Positions 45,590 to 54,197 of a stretch of 64,000 bases of DNA are shown here, piece after piece. How positions within the stretch are numbered: the first letter of the stretch is position 1; every line of letters begins with the position of its first letter. The stretch is taken from contig JADBYQ010000003.1 of the NCBI GenBank assembly GCA_020402945.1, positions 1 to 64,000 on the forward strand. The letters run 5' to 3'. A model generated the notes under the pieces. It did no database searches. It was not told the origin of the DNA and saw only the letters and a program-made list of their open reading frames with translations. The position numbers and the translations under genes are program-made. This DNA is from Cytophagales bacterium (lineage in GTDB: Bacteria; Bacteroidota; Bacteroidia; Cytophagales; Cyclobacteriaceae).

Positions 45590-45611
45590 ACCGCTACCAA
45601 TACCGCTACCA
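45590..45611 (+). repeat. 22-bp island-end direct repeat ACCGCTACCAATACCGCTACCA (right)
   Basis: Identical to 40516-40537. Confidence 0.9.
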
Positions 45612-45617
45612 AACAAG

Positions 45618-45659
45618 AAATAAAAAAGCCAATCATTTGATTTACAAATGATTGGCTTT
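45618..45659 (-). terminator. tRNA-Lys terminator supplied from the island side
   Basis: 15-bp perfect stem AAAGCCAATCATTTG/CAAATGATTGGCTTT with T-run on minus strand. Confidence 0.85.
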
Positions 45660-45667
45660 CAATAAAG

Positions 45668-45740
45668 TGACCCCGCTGGGATTCGAACCCAGGACCCTTA
45701 CATTAAAAGTGTAATGCTCTACCAGCTGAGCTACGAGATC
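45668..45740 (-). tRNA. tRNA-Lys (TTT)
   Basis: TTACA-CTTTTAA-TGTAA anticodon arm; GATCTCG/CGGGGTC acceptor with two G.U pairs. Confidence 0.93.
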
Positions 45741-45855
45741 GTTTGTCCACCAAAGCCTTGGCGAAGGTGGAATCTAATTTTGTCTAATTGCGAATTTGGC
45801 CAGTTAAAAAGCTTTTCCGTAATTGAGGTCGCAAAGGTAATCGAATAAGAAAATA

Positions 45856-46572
45856 ATGCAAACACGGATTTCAATTATTCTCTCAGTTTTATTTTGTTCA
45901 TTTTCAACGCTTGCGCAAGAGCCCGCAAAATTGAAAGACGCTGATTCTCTCTTTAGAGCGAAACAGTACACCCAATCATTTGCCCTTTACGACTCTCTTC
46001 TCACTAAAAAGAGTTATTCGGCTGCAATGCTGCTGAAAATGGCGTTTATTCAAGACGGCCTTAATCACACCGGATTATGTCTTTATTACCTAAATCTTTA
46101 TCAAAAAGCCTCGGACGATCAGCAAGCAGCTGCTAAAATGGAAGAGCTAGCGGGAAAACATCGTCTGGAAGGTTATCAACCTTCAGAGTTTTCTAGTCTT
46201 TATCATTTTTTCGAAAAGAATAATCTTGCTCTTACACGAGTACTTGGCGCTCTACTTATTTTTTCTTTTTCACTGGCTGTTTTTCAAAAACGAAAAAATA
46301 GGAGCTTGAAAGTGTCTATTGCAACGGTTGTTCTGGTTTCAGTTTGCCTTTTTGCAACTGCTAATTTGACGAGTCCCCCAGAAATGGCCATTGTCCTTCA
46401 CAACCGAACCTACCTGATGGGAGGTCCTTCGGCAGGGGCGGCTGTTGTCGACATCATTGGAGAGGGACATCGAATGACAATTCTGGGAAAAAAAGATATC
46501 TGGCTTCGCGTAAAATGGCGCGATAAAGATGCCTACGTTAAAGAGAATAATCTTCTCCCTATTGTTCTTTAG
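45856..46572 (+). CDS. TPR/SH3-like membrane protein
   Basis: Signal peptide, TPR-like region, two TM, C-terminal SH3-like (IIGEGHRMTILGKKDIWLRVKWRDKDAYVKENNLLPI). Confidence 0.65.
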   Translation: MQTRISIILSVLFCSFSTLAQEPAKLKDADSLFRAKQYTQSFALYDSLLTKKSYSAAMLLKMAFIQDGLNHTGLCLYYLNLYQKASDDQQAAAKMEELAGKHRLEGYQPSEFSSLYHFFEKNNLALTRVLGALLIFSFSLAVFQKRKNRSLKVSIATVVLVSVCLFATANLTSPPEMAIVLHNRTYLMGGPSAGAAVVDIIGEGHRMTILGKKDIWLRVKWRDKDAYVKENNLLPIVL

Positions 46573-49310
46573 TTTCGAAGAGAGAGGGGACTTTTGTATT
46601 CTTTGTTGGAATACTTCACTCGGTAATAATAAACGCCAGCCGCCTCGTTATCGGCATACCATCTAAACTTTCGATCGGTACTTTCAAAAACCAAATCACC
46701 CCATCGATTAAAAATTTTCACAGATTCAAAAGTGTTAACGCAATTATCTTTTGGCAATGAGACTTTTTCGTTAAAGTCCACACCGCTCTCATCCCAGTCA
46801 AATCCTTCAAGCGCAAAAAAATCGTTGTACTTATCTCCATTAGGTGTGAATACATTAGGCAGGTAAAAATCCTTGTCACTCCCATCGACATCTTTGATTT
46901 TGATGTTGACTCGTATGGTATCTGCTTTTGCTGTTATACACTTATCATCTGCCAGTCGAAATTGAAATGTATAGTTGTTTTCAAAAACCTGATTCTTGAA
47001 AATACTACAATCCGGACTCCAACTAAAGGCAGATTGCAAAGGTGACTGGCCAACAGCTTTTTCAAATGTATATCCCGTTGGTTCCACATCTCCCGATGCA
47101 CTAATCAAAGTTAGTGTAAGATTGTCTTTTGAGGGAAGTAAATCTGAGTCTGTTCCTAAGAGACTAAATTCAATCGGTTGGCCTAAGCGGTATTCCAAAT
47201 TGCTATTCGTTATACTGACAAGTGACTGACTAAAGGCCAACAGCTTAGGTTTAGCATTGTCGGGCGGAAGTAGTTTAATCTCAACATCAACGGTATCGGC
47301 TTTGTAAAAACGGCACTTGTTTGCATTGTCAACCACAATAAACTGAAACGTGTAGAGATCCTTTTTTTTCAGGTCAATCTTATCACATTTAATATTCCAA
47401 GAAAACAATGAAGACAATGTTCCGCTTCCCGTCACTTGTGGAAAACTCGCAGACAAATCAGTGATATTAAAACCCACCCCCTTTGCACTTAGAATAAGAA
47501 AATCATTGTCGATCAAATCCTTTCCTGTTACGTTGAAACTAACCGACTCAAGCACTTTCTTTTGAATGCTAACTTTTCGCTCATTTGTAGCTGTAGTTAA
47601 ATCTGTGTCGATATTGGGATCTGCATTCCCGGGAAGTTTAATACTCAACTTATAAACCACGGTGTCGGGGTCACCGAAATTGCAGAGGTCTTTATCATCT
47701 ACTAATACCCTGACCGTAAAGGCAGTTCGCTTGGTGAAATCGAACATATTGCAGCGGGGATCCCACGTGAGTTGACCATTGACAAGGCCTTTTTGCTGCG
47801 TAAAATTCACAGCCATCCCGTAATTGCTCAACGAAAATCCATCCGTTAGTATGGAAACCACCAAATCGTCCAGGTCGTTATCTTTAGCCTGGAACGGAAG
47901 TGTCAGCAACGGGTCTCCTTCAGTGAGTTGCAACACTGTTAATTTTTGTGTGGTGAAATAGGCTCGTGAGTTGGGCGGTGGCTGTGTGTTGACGGTAACC
48001 CGAAGTGTGTCTGTTAACGGAAGACTACATGCATCATCATAAGCAACAATGCCTACTTGGTAGGGACCATTCAGATAAGGGCATTGCGGAAAAAAAATCT
48101 TGAAGGTCTTTATACTATCTACCCCATTGGTTAACGTAGCCGATGACTCGGGAAACCATGTATCCCCCGCCTTTCTTTTAAAGTTAATAGGTACAACTTT
48201 GAGCTTTATCTTCTCAGAAAAAAAATCGGGTGCTGTTCCTTTAAAAACATCTTTATCTGAAATTTTTACATCGATGTACCGATCTGCATCGGTTGTAGTG
48301 TTGGCAAAAGAAACTGATAACGAATTGGCATTGGGAATGGGAAATGTAACATCAGTTGATTTCTTCCCTACAATTACTGGTGGATCAGCTTTGGGGCAAT
48401 CTATTACCAACATTTGAAAGTCTCGCCTTACCTCTCCAATTTTAACTCCCTTTCTATATTCTTCACACTTTACTGCAAAAACGAAAAGACCTTCCAAGGT
48501 TGGTGTAACGGTGAGAAATCCATCTGTACTCACTTTCAAATCGGGTGCTCCACGAAGAATTTTATTGATCCCAAAGTCTGGCCTCCATTGAATCGGATTG
48601 TAGGGACCTGGGCGCGGTAAATTTCCGGGTGGAAGGGCATCTCCAGAAAAAGTGTTCAGTGGCGCCACTAGTGAATAGACGAGCGAGTCTTTATCATCAT
48701 CGGTGCCTGCAAAATCAACATAGTATGGCTTATTAATACAGCCATAGTCGTTTAGTGGTGGAAACAGGCGTGGAGAATTATTGATAAATGGAACTCCATC
48801 TTTTACCACAGGAGGAAACTCCAAATAAAAAGTCTGTCCTGCAAATTGACTACTTGGGGGTGCGTTGCTGAATATATTTGTAATCGAATAATTTCTGCAA
48901 CATCGCTCCCAAGCCACATAGTATCCCTGAGGATCATTGTATTGTTCCGGTGGCAAGGTGATTGTCGTTGTATAGTAGAGCTTCTTCGTTACAATTTCTC
49001 CTTTGGAGCAGGCAGGTTGGGTGTATGACACGCGTTCTTCTCTATCAAAAGTCAGCCTGATTTGGTTTGCCATGATAAAGTTATCGCGTTTGCGAAAGAT
49101 GCGAACGTCCGCAAATGGATCCTGGGCTCCGGGGTTCCCATTTAATACATCAAAATATAGTATGAGGTTTAGGCGGTAGGAATTGCCAGTTAGATGAATC
49201 AACTCAAACTCACCTCCAACAATATGGGATGCCATCACTGGAAAAGCGATCAACAGCAAAAATGTGAGAAGTATCTTTTTCATATAGATTCCGATTCGAA
49301 ATATAACCAT
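46569..49310 (-). CDS. secreted protein with T9SS type-B (gliding motility-associated) C-terminal sorting domain
   Basis: YLPNVFTPNGDKYNDFF...VKIFNRWGDLVFES...AGVYYYRVKY. Confidence 0.88.
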   Translation of the reverse strand: MVIFRIGIYMKKILLTFLLLIAFPVMASHIVGGEFELIHLTGNSYRLNLILYFDVLNGNPGAQDPFADVRIFRKRDNFIMANQIRLTFDREERVSYTQPACSKGEIVTKKLYYTTTITLPPEQYNDPQGYYVAWERCCRNYSITNIFSNAPPSSQFAGQTFYLEFPPVVKDGVPFINNSPRLFPPLNDYGCINKPYYVDFAGTDDDKDSLVYSLVAPLNTFSGDALPPGNLPRPGPYNPIQWRPDFGINKILRGAPDLKVSTDGFLTVTPTLEGLFVFAVKCEEYRKGVKIGEVRRDFQMLVIDCPKADPPVIVGKKSTDVTFPIPNANSLSVSFANTTTDADRYIDVKISDKDVFKGTAPDFFSEKIKLKVVPINFKRKAGDTWFPESSATLTNGVDSIKTFKIFFPQCPYLNGPYQVGIVAYDDACSLPLTDTLRVTVNTQPPPNSRAYFTTQKLTVLQLTEGDPLLTLPFQAKDNDLDDLVVSILTDGFSLSNYGMAVNFTQQKGLVNGQLTWDPRCNMFDFTKRTAFTVRVLVDDKDLCNFGDPDTVVYKLSIKLPGNADPNIDTDLTTATNERKVSIQKKVLESVSFNVTGKDLIDNDFLILSAKGVGFNITDLSASFPQVTGSGTLSSLFSWNIKCDKIDLKKKDLYTFQFIVVDNANKCRFYKADTVDVEIKLLPPDNAKPKLLAFSQSLVSITNSNLEYRLGQPIEFSLLGTDSDLLPSKDNLTLTLISASGDVEPTGYTFEKAVGQSPLQSAFSWSPDCSIFKNQVFENNYTFQFRLADDKCITAKADTIRVNIKIKDVDGSDKDFYLPNVFTPNGDKYNDFFALEGFDWDESGVDFNEKVSLPKDNCVNTFESVKIFNRWGDLVFESTDRKFRWYADNEAAGVYYYRVKYSNKEYKSPLSLRN

Positions 49311-49356
49311 TTCAATTCAGCAGTGAAACCGACCTCTTTATGTATTTTCGCCACCA

Positions 49357-50775
49357 ATGAAAAAAGGCGACAAACTGGATAGTATTACCATCGAAACGAT
49401 GGCGGCAGAGGGCAAATGCATTGCCAAATACGAGGGGTTGGTCATTTTTATTCAGGGCGGGGCACCCGGAGACATTGTTGAAATTGAGTTGACCAAAATA
49501 AAAAGCAGCTTTCTGAAGGGTAGGGTAACGAAGATCCAAACGTTATCTCCTCACCGAGCGCAGCCTTTTTGTATTCATTTCGGGCTGTGTGGTGGTTGCT
49601 CATGGCAACACATCAACTATAACACACAACTGCAATACAAGCAGCAACAAGTTATTGACAATCTGGAGCGCCTTGGTGGGTTACAACTTCCTGCCATTAG
49701 CCCCATAGTGGCATCCGCAAAAACAGATCATTACCGCAATAAATTGGATTATACGTTCACGGCCAATCGCTGGCTAACCAAAGAAGAATTGACGAAAGCC
49801 ATGGAAGAAAGTAGGTATGAGGTTGGCTTGGGCTACCATTTGCCAGGGGCATTTGATCGCGTATTTGATGTAGCCGAATGTCATTTGCAATCCGACCCAT
49901 CCGATGCACTTCGGTTGTTGGTAAAAAAGGTTGCGGTCGAAAACAATATTCCTTTTTTCGATCTGCGCAGGCAAATAGGATTTTTGAGAACCCTCACTAT
50001 TCGATCATCTAACACCAATGAGGTCATGGTGATTTTGCAGGTAACATCCGATAACATGGGGTGGACAGAGTTGATCTTACAAGCCATCACTGACCATTTT
50101 CCTAGTGTAACATCGCTCAACTACATCATCAATAGTAAACGCAATGACACGTTTGCTGATTTAGATGTGATTTGCTGGAAAGGCAATCCGTACATCACCG
50201 AAAAGATGCCTGCTTCTGATGGATCAAAGACACTTGAATTCCGTGTGGGGCCAAAATCATTTTATCAGACCAATTCCGATCAGGCATATGAACTTTACAA
50301 AGTGGCTGCGCAACTGGCCGACCTAAAAGGAGATGACCTAGTCTATGATCTGTATACCGGCACTGGTACCATCGCCAATTTTGTTGCCAGTCAATCCAAA
50401 AAGGTAGTTGGGTTAGAATACGTAGCTGCAGCTATCGAAGACGCAAAAGCAAATTCTAAACTCAATAACATCCACAACACTGAGTTTTTTGCAGGAGACA
50501 TGAAAGATTTGCTGACCGAAGTTTTTTTAGCACAACACGGCCGCCCGGATGTCGTGATCACCGACCCACCTCGGGCAGGAATGCATGAAGATGTGTGCCA
50601 CATGTTGCTGAAAGCGCTGCCCAAACGAATTGTCTATGTGAGTTGTAACCCTGCCACGCAAGCCCGAGATCTAAAAATCCTTTCTGAAAAATATACCATC
50701 AATGCGGTGCAGCCGGTAGATATGTTCCCACATACGGTACATGTGGAAAATGTGGTAAGGTTGGATTTGATTTGA
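49357..50775 (+). CDS. rlmD: 23S rRNA (uracil-C5)-methyltransferase, RlmD-like
   Basis: TRAM domain, CxxCGGCSWQH cluster, DLYTGTGTIANF, VSCNPATQARD. Confidence 0.92.
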   Translation: MKKGDKLDSITIETMAAEGKCIAKYEGLVIFIQGGAPGDIVEIELTKIKSSFLKGRVTKIQTLSPHRAQPFCIHFGLCGGCSWQHINYNTQLQYKQQQVIDNLERLGGLQLPAISPIVASAKTDHYRNKLDYTFTANRWLTKEELTKAMEESRYEVGLGYHLPGAFDRVFDVAECHLQSDPSDALRLLVKKVAVENNIPFFDLRRQIGFLRTLTIRSSNTNEVMVILQVTSDNMGWTELILQAITDHFPSVTSLNYIINSKRNDTFADLDVICWKGNPYITEKMPASDGSKTLEFRVGPKSFYQTNSDQAYELYKVAAQLADLKGDDLVYDLYTGTGTIANFVASQSKKVVGLEYVAAAIEDAKANSKLNNIHNTEFFAGDMKDLLTEVFLAQHGRPDVVITDPPRAGMHEDVCHMLLKALPKRIVYVSCNPATQARDLKILSEKYTINAVQPVDMFPHTVHVENVVRLDLI

Positions 50776-50869
50776 CAGTTTTTCGAACGGCAATTAAACG
50801 CCTTCGTTTTGTTATCTGCACAACTAAACTTTACTTTTGATTGAAATACGATAAATGTCGAGATCAGTC

Positions 50870-50897
50870 ATTGACTATTGACTGTGGACTATTGACT
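50870..50897. repeat. heptad array: ATTGACT ATTGACT GTGGACT ATTGACT
   Basis: Four consecutive 7-nt units. Confidence 0.85.
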
Positions 50898-50905
50898 ACT
50901 CAACT

Positions 50906-52203
50906 ATGCGTCAACATCTATTAAGTGAAGGAGCCAACGAACTCAGTTATGAAATTCGAGAGATCGTAAAGAAAGCCGAGCAAATCAAAAACCTGGGAAA
51001 AGAAATTCAGTGGGAGAATATAGGCGATCCCATTCAAAAGAATCATTTGATTCCGGATTGGATGAAGCAAATCATCGCTGACCTCTCCATGCAGAATGAT
51101 ACCTACAGTTATTGTCCTTCTAAAGGCATTTTGGAAACACGGCAGTTTCTAGCCGAACTAACAAATCTCCGAAAGGGAACTCAGATTACGCCAGATGATA
51201 TTTGTTTCTTTAATGGCTTAGGCGATGCCATTGCTAAAGTATACCAATACATCACTCCCACTTCACGAATTATTGGGCCTTCACCTGCTTACTCCACACA
51301 CTCCAGCGCGGAAGCAGCTCACGCTAGTCACGAGCCATTAACTTACACACTTGATCCAAATAACAAATGGTCCTGATTTGGATGATCTGTATAATAAGGT
51401 GAAGACAATCCGAATGTAGTGGGCATCCTAATTATCAATCCGGATAACCCAACGGGCATGGTGTATCCGTTGGAAACCCTAAAGCGAATTGTGGCTATTG
51501 CAAAGGAGTTCAACCTCTTTTTGATATGTGATGAGATATATATTAATATCACTTATAATGGTGCAAGAGCGTATGCCTTGTCAGAAGTAATCGAAGACGT
51601 GCCAGGTATTGCCATGAAGGGAATATCAAAAGAATTACCATGGCCTGGCGCGCGTTGTGGTTGGATGGAATATTATAACCGTGGCAAAGATGCTGACTTC
51701 AACAGGCTTTGTCAGGCGATTGATAATGCCAAGATGATTGAAGTATGCTCTACCAAGTTACCGCAGCTGGCGATTCCTAAAATTTTGGGGGACTCGCGGT
51801 TTAAGGCGTACCGGGAAGAAACAAATCGAAAGATTGGAAAGCGCAGCAAACTCATTTCTGATATTTTTAAGACAGTGCCGCAACTCACGATCAACGAAAC
51901 CTTTGGAGCTTTTTACAACATATTATTTTTAGAGAGGGTACGCTGAAATCAAATCAAAAAACTGATATTCAAGATTCAAAAATACGAGCGTTGGTAGAGG
52001 CATGGACGGCTCATGAAATGCCAAACGATAAGCGCTTTGTTTACTACTTGCTTGGCGCGAAGGGAATTTGCGTAGTGCCCATTTCTTCCTTTTGTTCAGA
52101 GCTGCAAGGATTTCGGGTTACGCTGCTGGAAGAAAATGAAGAGACATTGGTGAAGACTTTTACAGCGATACGAGACGGGATTGTGGAGTATCTGGGGTCG
52201 TAG
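50906..52203 (+). pseudogene. frameshifted fold-type-I PLP aminotransferase
   Basis: Three consecutive ORF pieces (50906-51376, 51419-51946, 51991-52203) give one aminotransferase in order; frame breaks near 51373, 51411 and 51940. Confidence 0.85.
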
Positions 52204-52270
52204 CTCCGGCATTGAATTCGTGGTTCAAAGCATAGTTTCAATTTTATTATATTTACTGTCGAAATTAAGA

Positions 52271-52522
52271 ATGAGTATGAAAGCAATAGATATCGATACA
52301 ACCCTTATTGACGGTTACTTACGTCTGCTCGATAATCTAAGCCCAAGTAATAAGCTAGACCTTATTTCTAAGCTGACTCTTTCTGTGAAAACTGACATCT
52401 CAGATAGGAAGAATTCTTTTTATGAAGCATTTGGAGCTTGGCAGTCAAACCAATCGGATGAGCAAATCGTCAATGATATTCGTAGAAGCCGGGTGTTTAA
52501 TCGTCAAATTGAACAGTTTTGA
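52271..52522 (+). CDS. VapB-like antitoxin
   Basis: ORF overlapping a PIN toxin start (ATGA-type overlap). Confidence 0.6.
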   Translation: MSMKAIDIDTTLIDGYLRLLDNLSPSNKLDLISKLTLSVKTDISDRKNSFYEAFGAWQSNQSDEQIVNDIRRSRVFNRQIEQF

Positions 52523-52926
52523 AAAGGTATCTCATTGATACTAACATTTGCATCTACTACATACGGGGCAAATTCAATCTCAAAGAGAAATTTAAAATGG
52601 CGGACCCTGACAACTGTTTCATCTCGGAGATAACGTTGGCCGAGCTGAAATTTGGCGTTGCAAATAGTGAGCACAAAGAAAAGAATCAAAAAACACTGGA
52701 CGATTTCCTAACTGGGGTGAAAATCATTCCGATTTTTCATTCACTCGATTTATATGCAATTGAAAAGGCTCGCCTGAGAAAGAAAGGTTCACCCATTGAC
52801 GACTTTGATATTTTAATTGGAGCCACAGCCGTGACTCATAATTTGACGATGGTGACGAACAATACCGACCACTTCAAACGAATAGCCGGAATCGTTTTGG
52901 AAGATTGGACAAAAGACCTCAGTTAA
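52519..52926 (+). CDS. VapC-like PIN-domain ribonuclease toxin
   Basis: MKRYLIDTNICIYYIRGK...SEITLAELKFG...DDFDILIGATAVTHNLTMVTNNTDHF. Confidence 0.88.
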   Translation: MKRYLIDTNICIYYIRGKFNLKEKFKMADPDNCFISEITLAELKFGVANSEHKEKNQKTLDDFLTGVKIIPIFHSLDLYAIEKARLRKKGSPIDDFDILIGATAVTHNLTMVTNNTDHFKRIAGIVLEDWTKDLS

Positions 52927-53055
52927 CTGCCTCATTATGTTTGAATCGAAGCTCTACCTAACATTCGTTATCGGAGTTTTCGAAACTTTTTCTTGTCGTT
53001 TCATTGATTGTCATCAGGAAATTTTGCCATCTTGCACTACGGCACAACAAAAAAA

Positions 53056-53148
53056 ATGAACAGAATGGCTACATATCGACTCAACAATTTGATGAATAAT
53101 AGCCTTGTGCTCATTAACGTCATTATTCTCCGAAAACCGGGGCTGTGA
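53056..53148 (+). CDS. branched-chain leader peptide MNRMATYRLNNLMNNSLVLINVIILRKPGL
   Basis: 30-codon ORF with LVLINVIIL run upstream of ilvE, followed by terminator. Confidence 0.78.
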   Translation: MNRMATYRLNNLMNNSLVLINVIILRKPGL

Positions 53149-53172
53149 CGATTTTGTTAAAGAAATTTTCAA

Positions 53173-53210
53173 CCGCCCCGACAAAATCGGGGCGGTTTTA
53201 TTTTATGGTA
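53173..53210 (+). terminator. attenuator terminator of the ilv operon
   Basis: AACCGCCCCGA-CAAAA-TCGGGGCGGTT followed by TTATTTTAT; 11-bp perfect stem. Confidence 0.85.
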
Positions 53211-53238
53211 ACTACAACAAACTAACGATTGTTCTAAC

Positions 53239-54132
53239 ATGATAGAGTACTACAACGATGAAACCATTCTTTTTATAGATGGAAATTTTGTCAAGGCGAG
53301 CGAGGCTAAAATCGATCTATTTGGTCAGACATTACATTATGGCTATGGTGTATTTGAAGGCATCCGCTCTTATGAGACTGTAAATGGAATAAAAGTATTT
53401 AAACCTCGTACCCATTTCGAACGCTTGCAGCGCAGTTGTGACTTAATGGGAATTCCTTTTACCTACAGCGTAGAAGAACTTATCCAACTTACCTACCAGG
53501 TACTGGAAAAGAATAATCTTTCGAACGCTTATATCCGTCCCCTGGTTTTCTGTGGACCCAATATGGAGCTCACTGCGCCTTCTGATGTTTCTTTGATGAT
53601 CACAGCCTGGGCATGCGAACAACATCCTAACTTAAAACAGAAGCGAATTTGTATCTCCTCTTTTCAACGACCCAATCCCAAAGCTGTTACCGTAGAAGCT
53701 AAAGTTTGTGGATTGTATGTGAACTCGATCTTAGCGACTACCGAAGCGAGAAGACGTGGTTTTGATGATGGTTTGTTATTAGATCTGAATGGATTTGTGG
53801 CGGAAGGCCCGGGTGCCAATTTCTTTTACGAGAAAGATGGAGTGGTCTACACACCGCCTGCAAAAAGTATCCTTCCGGGCATTACTCGTAAAACAGTCAT
53901 TGATGTTTGTAAAGAGTTGGATTTGCCGGTAGAAGAAAAATACTTTAAGCCGGAAGATTTATTTGAAGCCGATAGCGCATTTTTCTGCAGTACGATGAAC
54001 GAAATTGTTGCCATTGAATCTGTAGAAGGACAACCCGTAGCCAAACTGTGGAAAGATTCCATGGGCGCCTTGATTCAGGAGACCTATCGCAATATTGTGT
54101 TGGATAAGAGTTATAGTTATGTAATCGTATAA
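53239..54132 (+). CDS. ilvE: branched-chain amino acid aminotransferase
   Basis: [39 protein letters not shown]. Confidence 0.93.
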   Translation: MIEYYNDETILFIDGNFVKASEAKIDLFGQTLHYGYGVFEGIRSYETVNGIKVFKPRTHFERLQRSCDLMGIPFTYSVEELIQLTYQVLEKNNLSNAYIRPLVFCGPNMELTAPSDVSLMITAWACEQHPNLKQKRICISSFQRPNPKAVTVEAKVCGLYVNSILATTEARRRGFDDGLLLDLNGFVAEGPGANFFYEKDGVVYTPPAKSILPGITRKTVIDVCKELDLPVEEKYFKPEDLFEADSAFFCSTMNEIVAIESVEGQPVAKLWKDSMGALIQETYRNIVLDKSYSYVIV

Positions 54133-54134
54133 AT

Positions 54135-54197
54135 GGCTTCAAGCCACAGGCTGCAGGCTTCAAGCTTGTGGCGTGTGGCTTGAGGCATGCAGCCCTA
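54135..54197. repeat. heptad array of nine RGCNNNN units between ilvE and ilvD
   Basis: GGCTTCA AGCCACA GGCTGCA GGCTTCA AGCTTGT GGCGTGT GGCTTGA GGCATGC AGCCCTA. Confidence 0.88.

Larger units (their letters stand above)
40410..45682. mobile_element. integrative island in tRNA-Lys: integrase, excisionase-like HTH, P27-like TerS, HicBA
   Basis: tRNA 3'-end fragment gtgaccccgctgggaCtcg at 40410 duplicates gtgaccccgctgggaTtcg at 45667; integrase next to one end; 22-bp direct repeats inside both ends. Confidence 0.88.

Noticed and set aside
45668-45740. tRNA-Lys as pseudogene because of G.U pairs in the acceptor stem
   Set aside because: All arms pair and the anticodon loop is normal; two wobble pairs are tolerable.
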